A DNA stretch of 64,000 bases, taken from NCBI GenBank assembly GCA_026196225.1, contig JAPHRD010000010.1, forward strand, positions 1 through 64,000, written 5' to 3'. Position 1 is the stretch's first letter. Every line of letters starts with the position of its first letter. The DNA is from Motiliproteus sp. (GTDB taxonomy: Bacteria; Pseudomonadota; Gammaproteobacteria; Pseudomonadales; Balneatricaceae). Made by a program: the position numbers and the translations under genes. The notes beneath the pieces are model-generated. The model saw only the letters and a program-made list of their open reading frames with translations. It did not search any database and had not been told where the DNA came from. Positions 56,968 through 64,000 of the stretch are shown one piece after another.

Positions 56968-58228
56968 CCAATGGCTTGCCTATCTTGAGGCATGCCATCC
57001 AGACGAGATAGATCTAGGGCTTGAGCGCACCCAGAAGGTAGCTCAGGCCCTTAATTTGACTCAGCTGAGTTGTCCGGTGATTACAGTCGCCGGTACCAAC
57101 GGCAAAGGTTCCACCATCGCCTATATGGCGTCGATTCTGATGGCTGACGGCTATCGGGTCGGCTGCTTTACTTCCCCTCATTTTCTCCGCTATAACGAGC
57201 GAGTCTGCCTGAACGGTGTGGCTGTAGAAGACGATCTTCTGTGCAACGCGTTCGAGGTAATTGAACAGCAGCGTGAGCAGCTTAAACTCCCGTTAACCTA
57301 TTTCGAGTTCGGCACTCTAGCTGCCCTGCAGATATTTGAAACTCAACCGTTGGACGTAGTGCTTCTGGAAGTGGGATTGGGTGGACGACTGGATGCGGTC
57401 AACATTGTCGATGCGGATATTGGTATCGTTACTACCGTAGCGCTTGATCACGAAAGCTGGTTAGGAAACGACCGTGAACAGATCGGCTTTGAAAAAGCCG
57501 GCATCTATCGTGGTGGCCGCCCGGCGATCTTTGGTGAGGCGGATATGCCCATGTCAGTTGAGAGGCACGCCAAAGCGATTGGTGCTCAGCTGTTGCGGTG
57601 GGGATCTGATTTTTCTGCATCGTCTGAACAACCGAACGAATGGCAATGGCAAGGTCTTAACAATTATGGCGAGACGATCCAAATCGATAAGCTTCGCCAA
57701 CCTCAATTACCCTTCGAAAACGCCCAAACTGCAATTCAAGCGCTGCAGCTATTGGAGCTTGAGATCAGTGACCATGCAGTTCGTCAGGGTGTCTCAGAGG
57801 CTCGACTAACGGGGCGTTGTCAGCAACTTCGCTACAAACAGCGTGATATCATTCTGGATGTAGCCCACAACCCCCATGCCGCGACTCATCTCTGTCATCG
57901 CTTACAGCAATCTGATGTGCCGGTTCACTGTGTGCTGGGTATGTTGGAAGACAAAGATATCGCCAATACTTTGGTATCTTTGCAATCTTGTGTGAACCAA
58001 TGGTACCCGGTGACGCTCAAAGTAGCGCGAGGACAATCTGCAACTTATCTGAGTGAGCAGCTTAGCTCGCTGGAAATCGAATCTGACAAGCTGATTCCTG
58101 CCGACACTGTTAAGCAAGCACTTGAGCAAGCGCTCGCAAATAGTAATGAGGGTGACCGGATTTTGGTTGCAGGGTCATTTTATACCGTAGCAGATGCGCT
58201 GGCATATTTGGGAGATGAGGAGCAATGA
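56948..58228 (+). CDS. folC: Bifunctional folylpolyglutamate/dihydrofolate synthase
   Basis: A 426-residue Mur-ligase-type ATPase that makes dihydrofolate and adds glutamates to folate. Motifs are [10 protein letters not shown] (P-loop), [25 protein letters not shown] and [12 protein letters not shown] 56948 lies inside the end of accD. The dedD gene overlaps its stop by 4 bp. Confidence 0.96.
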   Translation: MPSKSLDQWLAYLEACHPDEIDLGLERTQKVAQALNLTQLSCPVITVAGTNGKGSTIAYMASILMADGYRVGCFTSPHFLRYNERVCLNGVAVEDDLLCNAFEVIEQQREQLKLPLTYFEFGTLAALQIFETQPLDVVLLEVGLGGRLDAVNIVDADIGIVTTVALDHESWLGNDREQIGFEKAGIYRGGRPAIFGEADMPMSVERHAKAIGAQLLRWGSDFSASSEQPNEWQWQGLNNYGETIQIDKLRQPQLPFENAQTAIQALQLLELEISDHAVRQGVSEARLTGRCQQLRYKQRDIILDVAHNPHAATHLCHRLQQSDVPVHCVLGMLEDKDIANTLVSLQSCVNQWYPVTLKVARGQSATYLSEQLSSLEIESDKLIPADTVKQALEQALANSNEGDRILVAGSFYTVADALAYLGDEEQ

Positions 58229-58803
58229 GCCAAAAGCGAAAACAACGGCTGTTAGGATTTCTATTGCTGTTGTCTCTAGCGGTGATTTTTTTGCCGATGG
58301 TTTTGGATGGCAGCGGCTATCGCGAACGGCAGAGTCAGGTAGAGATCACGATTCCTCCTGCTGAACCGGCACCAGAGATGCAGGTTTTTAGTCCCCAGAA
58401 TCAACCTTTTGACGAACCTGAGGCACTACCAGAGCCTCGCCAACAGCCACCCGAAATCGCCGACCAAAAGACTGATAAAGCTCCGGTCAAAGAAAGGCAG
58501 TTAAAGGAGTTGGCTACCAAACCCAAGCTGAGCGTTAAGAAAGAGAAACCTGTTCTTGATACCCAGGGTATTCCAGTTGCCTGGACCATTCAGCTCGCCA
58601 GTTTTAAAGACGGTACTAATGCCCGGCAGCTAAAAAAGAAATTGATCGCAAAGGGTTACAAAGCCTACCTGCGGAGAAAAGGCGAACTCAACAAGGTCTT
58701 TGTCGGTCCCGATATTCAGCGTACAGAGGTCGAAAAACTGCGGGTGCAGTTGAAGAAAGAGTTTAAACTCGACGGTCTGATTCTTCGATTTACCACCAGT
58801 TAA
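58225..58803 (+). CDS. dedD: SPOR-domain protein DedD-like
   Basis: A 192-residue protein with an N-terminal transmembrane helix (LLGFLLLLSLAVIFLPMVL), a Pro/Glu/Gln/Lys-rich periplasmic linker, and a C-terminal SPOR domain (about 115-190: WTIQLASFKDGTNARQLKKKL) that binds denuded septal peptidoglycan. DedD takes part in cell constriction. Its start overlaps folC by 4 bp; the order folC-dedD-cvpA-purF is classic. Confidence 0.92.
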   Translation: MSQKRKQRLLGFLLLLSLAVIFLPMVLDGSGYRERQSQVEITIPPAEPAPEMQVFSPQNQPFDEPEALPEPRQQPPEIADQKTDKAPVKERQLKELATKPKLSVKKEKPVLDTQGIPVAWTIQLASFKDGTNARQLKKKLIAKGYKAYLRRKGELNKVFVGPDIQRTEVEKLRVQLKKEFKLDGLILRFTTS

Positions 58804-58927
58804 TCGGGTATCGAAATTCGGTGCAAAAACAATCCGTTTGCAGAAGTTGATAGAAGACGGTTCAGCCCTTGGGGCTGGCCTCTCGCTCTGATAGAATGCA
58901 CGGCTTCAATGACTTTGAGAGTAAACA

Positions 58928-59422
58928 ATGAACTGGGCCGACTGGGTCATTATCGCCGTCATCGCTGTATCTGCGTTGATCAGTCTAAAACGAGGCTTTG
59001 TTAAAGAGGCGCTGTCCTTGGTGACTTGGGTCGCTGCATTTATCGTCGCCCGATTGTTTACTGATAACCTCAGCACTATCCTGGCCAGCTATATTGATAC
59101 GCCTTCAGCACGGGTGGTTGCAGCCTTTGTGCTTCTTTTTGTAGCTACGTTGTTTACTGGTGCCCTGATTAATAAATTGATTGGGATGTTGATTGAGGCA
59201 ACCGGATTGAGTGGCACCGACCGGGTTTTGGGCATGGTGTTTGGTATTGCCCGCGGTGGACTAATCGTTGTCGTGTTGGTGGCCCTGTTAGGTATGACGC
59301 CAGTGATTCAAGATCGCTGGTGGCAGCAATCGACACTGATTCCTCACTTTGCAGTGATGGAAGAATGGACACAAAATGTTGCCAGTGAAACATCTGACCT
59401 GATTCTCAATATCGGTCAGTGA
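58928..59422 (+). CDS. cvpA: Colicin V production protein CvpA
   Basis: A 164-residue inner-membrane protein with four hydrophobic segments and the start WADWVIIAVIAVSALISLKRGFVKEALSL typical of CvpA. It is needed for colicin V export and envelope stress tolerance in E. coli; its biochemical activity is unknown. It lies between dedD and purF. Confidence 0.94.
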   Translation: MNWADWVIIAVIAVSALISLKRGFVKEALSLVTWVAAFIVARLFTDNLSTILASYIDTPSARVVAAFVLLFVATLFTGALINKLIGMLIEATGLSGTDRVLGMVFGIARGGLIVVVLVALLGMTPVIQDRWWQQSTLIPHFAVMEEWTQNVASETSDLILNIGQ

Positions 59423-59537
59423 GGAACAGCACTATAATTTCCCTGTAATTATTATTTCTATTAGCTGTTGGCTGAGTTGTATATCAAAGCCGGAACCGGT
59501 TCAGTCGGTTTAATAGACCCTAGATGAGGTAGATCTA

Positions 59538-61052
59538 ATGTGCGGTATCGTAGGTATCGTTGCCAAAGACGATGTTAACCAGGCGTTGTTTGATGGCCTG
59601 ACAGTTTTACAACACCGCGGCCAAGATGCAGCGGGCATGGTGACCTGTCAGGGGGGGCGCTTCCACCTACGTAAGGATAATGGTCTCGTTAATGAGGTGT
59701 TCCGTACTCGCCATATGCGTAAGCTGAAGGGGAATATGGGGATTGGCCATGTACGTTACCCAACTGCGGGCAGTTCCAGTGCCGCCGAGGCTCAGCCATT
59801 CTACGTTAATTCTCCTTACGGTATTGCGCTTGCCCATAATGGCAATCTGACCAATACCAAGGCGCTGGCGAAGGAGATCTTCCGTTCGGATCTGCGTCAT
59901 ATTAATACCAATTCCGATTCTGAGGTGTTGCTCAACGTTTTTGCCAATGAGCTTCAACGCTTGGGTAAACTAAAGCCGCAGGCTGACGATATCTTTACCG
60001 CCATCACTCAGGTTCACAAACGCTGCCGTGGTGGTTACGCTGTGATCGGTATGATTACCGGTTACGGCATCATGGCATTCCGAGATCCCCACGGTATTCG
60101 CCCTGTGGTTTATGGCAAAAAAGAGACAGAGCAGGGCACCGAGTACATGATCGCATCGGAGAGCGTTGCTCTGGACATCAGTGGCTACACGCTGATTCGC
60201 GACCTGGCGCCAGGGGAGGCTATCTACATCACCCAAGAAGGTGAAGTACATACTCGCTGCTGTGCAGAGAAAACCTCCTTACACCCTTGCTTGTTCGAAT
60301 ACGTTTATCTGGCTCGTCCTGACTCCATTATGGATGGCATCTCGGTGTATAAGGCACGGTTGATGCAGGGTGAGTTGCTGGCAGAGAAGGTTTTACGGGA
60401 TCATCCTGATCACGATATCGACGTGGTCATTCCTATTCCCGATACCAGTCGCACTTCAGCGATGGAGATGGCGAATGCCTTAGGTGTTAAGTTTCGTGAG
60501 GGGTTTGTTAAAAACCGCTACATCGGCCGTACCTTTATCATGCCGGGCCAGCAACTGCGGGAAAAAACCGTACGTCGTAAACTCAACCCCATTGAGTTGG
60601 AGTTTAAGGGCAAAAACGTATTGCTGGTGGATGACTCTATTGTTCGCGGCACTACTTCCCGCCAGATAGTTAAACTGGCCAGAGAGATGGGTGCCAAGAA
60701 GGTTTATTTTGCTTCGGCAGCTCCGGCTGTTCGCTTTCCCAATGTCTACGGTATCGATATGCCTTCTGCTTCAGAATTGATCGCTCATGATCGAACCGAT
60801 GAAGAGGTGGGTGAACTGATCGGTGCTGATTGGATTATCTATCAGGATATTGAAGATCTGGTGAAATCCACCCAGGGTGGTGAATCTAACATTGATATTT
60901 TTGATTGTTCGGTATTCGACGGTCAATATGTAACCGGCGACGTGGATGAAAACTACCTTAATTCCATCGATGCCAAGCGCAACGACGCGGCGAAGCAGCA
61001 GGATGAAACCGCTGTTAGCAATGAAACCAACGATATGCACAATCGCCTTTAG
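59538..61052 (+). CDS. purF: Amidophosphoribosyltransferase
   Basis: A 504-residue enzyme that starts purine synthesis by moving the glutamine amide to PRPP. After Met removal C2 of MCGIVGI is the glutaminase nucleophile. The phosphoribosyltransferase motif is [16 protein letters not shown], and the Arg/Asn-rich glutaminase motifs VRYPTAG and HNGNL are intact. It is followed by metZ by 11 bp. Confidence 0.97.
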   Translation: MCGIVGIVAKDDVNQALFDGLTVLQHRGQDAAGMVTCQGGRFHLRKDNGLVNEVFRTRHMRKLKGNMGIGHVRYPTAGSSSAAEAQPFYVNSPYGIALAHNGNLTNTKALAKEIFRSDLRHINTNSDSEVLLNVFANELQRLGKLKPQADDIFTAITQVHKRCRGGYAVIGMITGYGIMAFRDPHGIRPVVYGKKETEQGTEYMIASESVALDISGYTLIRDLAPGEAIYITQEGEVHTRCCAEKTSLHPCLFEYVYLARPDSIMDGISVYKARLMQGELLAEKVLRDHPDHDIDVVIPIPDTSRTSAMEMANALGVKFREGFVKNRYIGRTFIMPGQQLREKTVRRKLNPIELEFKGKNVLLVDDSIVRGTTSRQIVKLAREMGAKKVYFASAAPAVRFPNVYGIDMPSASELIAHDRTDEEVGELIGADWIIYQDIEDLVKSTQGGESNIDIFDCSVFDGQYVTGDVDENYLNSIDAKRNDAAKQQDETAVSNETNDMHNRL

Positions 61053-61063
61053 GAAAAGCCGTT

Positions 61064-62281
61064 ATGAAATCATCTGATGTACCGCATCGTGCAGGATATG
61101 ATTCAGATTTGACCGGTGCTGAACTTAGCACGGTGGCGATTCGTGGCGGTCACCATCGCACGCCTGAAGGTGAGCATTCGGAAGCGATCTTTCCAACGTC
61201 CAGTTTTGTGTTTAAAAGTGCAGCTCAAGCGGCTGCCCGGTTTGGCGGCGAAGAAGATGGCAACATCTACTCCCGTTTTACCAACCCGACCGTACGTATT
61301 TTTGAACAACGAATGGCAGCCCTAGAAGGCGGTGAGCGTGCCGTTGCAACGTCTTCCGGTATGGCTGCGATTATGGCATTGGGAGTGAGCCTGTTAGAGC
61401 AGGGGGATCATATCGTCTGTTCCTGCAGCGTGTTCGGTTCTACGGTATCGCTGTTTGATAAGTACTTCCGCAAGATGGGTATCAGTACTACTTTTGTCGA
61501 TCCAGGTGATTTAGACGCTTGGCAACAGGCAGTGACGCCAACGACAAAGCTGTTTTTCCTGGAAACTCCCTCCAACCCCTTGGCGGAAGTTTCTGATGTC
61601 GCTGCGATTGCTAGGATCGCCAAAGCCAACGACTGCTGGTTGGCGGTTGATAACTGTTTTTGTACACCAGCGCTTCAAAGGCCACTGGAATTGGGTGCGG
61701 ATTTTATCATCCATTCTGCGACCAAATTCCTTGATGGCCAAGGCCGCTGCATTGGCGGCGTTGTTGTTGGACCTGATAAAGAGCTGGAAGAGGTGTTTGG
61801 ATTTGTCCGCACTGGCGGTGCTGCACTTAGCCCCTTCAATGCCTGGGTCTTTATCAAAGGTTTGGAAACACTTGAATTGCGGATGAACGCCCAAAGCGAA
61901 CGTGCCATGGAACTGGCTAGTTGGCTTTCAGCACAGTCCGTGATTGATAAGGTGTATTACGCCGGCCTGGAAAGTCATCCTCAACACGAGCTGGCCCAAC
62001 GTCAGCAGAGTGCGTTTGGTGCCGTGCTGTCCTTTGAGGTGAAAGGTGATAAAGAAGCCGCTTGGCGCTTTATTGATGCCACTCGAGTCATCTCTATCAC
62101 CGGAAATCTGGGTGATGTTAAAACGACTATAACCCATCCAGGAACCACCACTCATGGGCGTCTCAGCCCGGAAGAGCGAGCGGCTGCGGGCATTAAAGAC
62201 AACCTCATTCGTCTCTCCGTCGGGCTCGAAAGCCTCAAGGATCTGAAACGGGATCTGGAACGCGGATTATCCGCTGTCTGA
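61064..62281 (+). CDS. metZ: O-succinylhomoserine sulfhydrylase
   Basis: A 405-residue PLP enzyme that makes homocysteine directly from O-succinylhomoserine and sulfide. The PLP lysine lies in HSATKFLDGQGR; YSRFTNPTV, SSGMAAIMA and the C-terminal RLSVGLE are Cys/Met metabolism enzyme motifs. The place after purF is that of Pseudomonas metZ, which favours it over metB or metC. Confidence 0.94.
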   Translation: MKSSDVPHRAGYDSDLTGAELSTVAIRGGHHRTPEGEHSEAIFPTSSFVFKSAAQAAARFGGEEDGNIYSRFTNPTVRIFEQRMAALEGGERAVATSSGMAAIMALGVSLLEQGDHIVCSCSVFGSTVSLFDKYFRKMGISTTFVDPGDLDAWQQAVTPTTKLFFLETPSNPLAEVSDVAAIARIAKANDCWLAVDNCFCTPALQRPLELGADFIIHSATKFLDGQGRCIGGVVVGPDKELEEVFGFVRTGGAALSPFNAWVFIKGLETLELRMNAQSERAMELASWLSAQSVIDKVYYAGLESHPQHELAQRQQSAFGAVLSFEVKGDKEAAWRFIDATRVISITGNLGDVKTTITHPGTTTHGRLSPEERAAAGIKDNLIRLSVGLESLKDLKRDLERGLSAV

Positions 62282-62305
62282 TCTCAATCAACTGAGATAA
62301 ATATG

Positions 62306-62328
62306 CTGTGGCCGAACTTCGGCCGCAG
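62306..62328 (+). other. Strong hairpin after metZ
   Basis: CTGTGGCCG pairs with CGGCCGCAG around AACTT, 24 bp past the metZ stop. A T run (62343-62348) starts 14 nt later, too far for a standard intrinsic terminator. A weaker hairpin (ATCTCA/TGAGAT) precedes it. Confidence 0.4.
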
Positions 62329-62445
62329 GATGTAATTCGCCCTTTTTTCGGCTATGTTTGTTGATACTGTGTTAGCAATCTACGGTGGACTCGCTCTGCA
62401 GTGGTTCGCTTCTCTATAGGTATTGCCGTACATGAGGATCAATGA

Positions 62446-62868
62446 ATGCCCGAAACAGAAAAGAGAATAAATGAAGTATTTGAGGGTCTTAAGGCTCTTG
62501 TTGAACATGGATTCCCCAAGGAGTGTGCGAACTGTGGGACCATTTATGACAGTATCGAACGGTTTGTGGAGCTAACCCAGCCAGTTGATAACGACAGTGG
62601 TCTAAAGCGGCAGGAAGGCGCTGATACTAATATCGAAATAGTGCGCCAGTGTAACTGTGGACAAGCCTTGACCGCGGTTTGCCACGATAGGCGCTCCAAC
62701 AATCCCATGGCGGTTAAACGCCGCGATCTTTTTGAACACCTTCTTGGAATTTTGATTGAAGGTGGGATGCCAAGAAAGATGGCTAAATCTGAAATTCTCA
62801 AAGTGATGCGTGGCGAACCCAGTGAGTTATTGACTCGCGAGCAATTGCATAAGTTTTTTTCCGGTTAG
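62446..62868 (+). CDS. Uncharacterised cysteine-motif protein
   Basis: A 140-residue protein I do not recognise. It has a CANC motif (about 28-31), a QCNC motif near 70 and a further Cys (AVCHDRR) before a helical C-terminal half (DLFEHLLGILIEGGMPRKMAKSEILKVM) that looks like a small helix-turn-helix or wing. The paired cysteines could bind zinc or an iron-sulfur cluster. No signal peptide or membrane segment is seen. It has a GAGGAT site 8 nt before its ATG and stands alone between metZ and a chemoreceptor. Confidence 0.75.
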   Translation: MPETEKRINEVFEGLKALVEHGFPKECANCGTIYDSIERFVELTQPVDNDSGLKRQEGADTNIEIVRQCNCGQALTAVCHDRRSNNPMAVKRRDLFEHLLGILIEGGMPRKMAKSEILKVMRGEPSELLTREQLHKFFSG

Positions 62869-63291
62869 TTGAATTGAGAAGGGTAATATTCAAATGCTGT
62901 TGCTATTTAAATACTGAGTCTCTTTTCTCTCTCGAAAAATCTTAATCGTGTTCCGTATATTTGCTTATTTTAATATTCGATTGTCACTTTTTTCTCCGTA
63001 ATTATTCCTGATTCCACAGTGACTTATCTGACTGAGCCGATATCTTCGTTTGATGTATATCAAATGCACCTTATCGAAATAAAAATACCTGCACTAAAAT
63101 GGTCCTTAAGTATTATTTTTTTAAAAAATTGAGCTACTATAAAAAAGTGAAACTACTGTGAAGGTTTCATTTCTAGCCGCCTGGAAGCGTCTATAGAAAG
63201 GATCTCTTGAAGTACCTTGTTGTCTTGGAGTGGCTGACGTAGTAGGTGATTAGAAAAGCTTAGATGTAAGTAACCTCCTTAAGGATTATCT
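62869..63291. other. Long AT-rich intergenic region before the chemoreceptor gene
   Basis: 423 bp without a gene. The left 250 bp are strongly AT-rich with T and A runs; the right part is more mixed and contains a TGAAAC/GTTTCA stem-loop near 63148-63169. I see no riboswitch pattern, sigma28 promoter or tRNA. It probably holds the promoter and operators of the chemoreceptor gene. Confidence 0.5.
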
Positions 63292-64000
63292 ATGCTCTCT
63301 AAAATATCTATCGCTAAACGTATCTGGCTATTATCAATCATTTCTATCGTGATATTTGCCGCTGTTTATCTAGTGGAAACCATTCAAATTCGTGAAGACC
63401 TACTGGAAACCAAGAAGGATCGCTTGCTTGGTGTTGTCAGTACGGCTCATGCGGTTATGAAAGGACTAGATCAACGGGCCAAAAATGGTGAGTTTACCTT
63501 GGAAGAAGCCCAGACCCGGGCTAAGGACGTGATCCGTCAGCTTCGTTATGATGGTAAGCAGTATTTTTGGATGAACGATATGCATCCCCGAGTGGTGATG
63601 CATCCCATTAAACCCGCTCTGGATGGTAAAGACGCCAGCAATATTGTTGATAAGCGTGGCAAAAAGCTCTACATGGAATTTGTTAATGTCGTCAAGAAAG
63701 ACGGTGAAGGTTTTGTCGATTACTACTGGACAGCCCCCGGCGCTAAAAACGACTCAGAACAGCTCCCTAAATTATCTTATTTGAAAGGTTTTCAGCCCTG
63801 GGGCTGGATGGTGGGTAGTGGTGTTTACATCAACGACGTTGATGATGAGTTCAACAAGATCCTTGTTGAACGATTGATCTTTTTAGGAATTATTCTGATT
63901 GTTTTGGGCATTTTGTCCTGGCTAATTTGTCGCAGTATCTCGGGGCCTTTGCAACAGACTACGGAAGCCATGGAGGACATCTCCCAGGGCGAGGGCGACC
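63292..64000 (+). CDS. Methyl-accepting chemotaxis protein, partial (N-terminal)
   Basis: An open frame runs to the window edge (236 residues visible). It has an N-terminal transmembrane helix (IWLLSIISIVIFAAVYLVE), a periplasmic single-Cache domain of the sCache_2 type (RYDGKQYFWMNDMHPRVVMHP, GFVDYYWTAPG, SYLKGFQPWGWMVGSGVYI), a second transmembrane helix (LIFLGIILIVLGILSWLI) and the start of a HAMP domain (CRSISGPLQQTTEAM). Such receptors often sense small organic acids. The ATG at 63292 follows AAGGAT by 5 nt. The signalling domain lies outside the window, so a histidine kinase or diguanylate cyclase output cannot be ruled out. Confidence 0.85.
   Translation, partial: MLSKISIAKRIWLLSIISIVIFAAVYLVETIQIREDLLETKKDRLLGVVSTAHAVMKGLDQRAKNGEFTLEEAQTRAKDVIRQLRYDGKQYFWMNDMHPRVVMHPIKPALDGKDASNIVDKRGKKLYMEFVNVVKKDGEGFVDYYWTAPGAKNDSEQLPKLSYLKGFQPWGWMVGSGVYINDVDDEFNKILVERLIFLGIILIVLGILSWLICRSISGPLQQTTEAMEDISQGEGD

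Noticed and set aside
63276-63285. TCCTTAAGGA palindrome over the chemoreceptor ribosome site as a translational switch
   Set aside because: The two arms touch with no loop, so it cannot fold back on itself in one RNA.
62869-63291. Cyclic-di-GMP riboswitch ahead of the chemoreceptor gene
   Set aside because: The conserved GEMM core motifs are not present.
1-64000. tRNA, rRNA, CRISPR arrays, prophage or complete insertion sequences
   Set aside because: No cloverleaf, rRNA motif, regular spaced repeats, or transposase, integrase or capsid-like protein was seen in gaps or reading frames.

Overview
The window reads as the chromosome of a gammaproteobacterium, most likely a marine member of the Oceanospirillales or a close relative of the pseudomonads. 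Two long blocks follow a gene order familiar from Pseudomonas: slt/uup/topA/DUF6586/sulA/lexA, and leuC-leuD-leuB-asd-fimV-truA-trpF-accD-folC-dedD-cvpA-purF-metZ. The smrB/prmB/aroC group and an anr-type FNR regulator fit the same picture. Coding density is high. I saw no rRNA, tRNA, prophage, CRISPR array or complete insertion sequence.

Layout. 0-12 kb: an unknown membrane-anchored protein, an unknown inner-membrane protein, a SafE/UreH-like membrane protein and the oxygen sensor Anr, then rlmM, a small monooxygenase-fold protein, tusA, a ProQ-family RNA chaperone, a LOG-family hydrolase, a DUF3080 lipoprotein, a MATE exporter, a DUF815 ATPase and a class I polyhydroxyalkanoate (PHA) synthase. 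12-21 kb: a glutaredoxin-like protein, tatD, cheV, a MOSC protein, slt, uup, an exported YHS protein, a universal stress protein and three small uncharacterised genes. 21-31.5 kb: topA, two small conserved genes, the SOS cluster lexA-sulA/dinG with a doubled LexA operator, an rhlB-like helicase, gpsA and sixA. 31.5-40 kb: a PglL/Wzy-type ligase, a DUF4892 protein, a patatin, folE, smrB, prmB, aroC and an MFS transporter. 40-43.5 kb: a second PHA locus, with a DUF6489 gene coupled to phaR facing phaE-phaC (class III synthase), followed by a 269-bp element with terminal inverted repeats. 43.5-64 kb: lysR, leuCDB, asd, fimV, truA, trpFBA, accD, folC, dedD, cvpA, purF, metZ, a small cysteine-rich unknown and the start of a Cache-type chemoreceptor.

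How it fits together. Most genes are housekeeping: leucine, tryptophan, chorismate, folate, purine, methionine and fatty-acid precursors, plus tRNA, rRNA and ribosome modification. The accessory interest lies in two unrelated classes of PHA synthase about 30 kb apart, a redox and SOS regulatory layer whose operators can be read directly, and several RNA or DNA structures: a terminator-like hairpin inside the 5' end of truA, a long inverted repeat in the phaC leader, alternative pairings ahead of trpF, and the MITE-like element that supplies the stop codon of the LysR gene. I found no wholly new multi-gene system. The strongest unusual signals are that element and the hairpin in truA.
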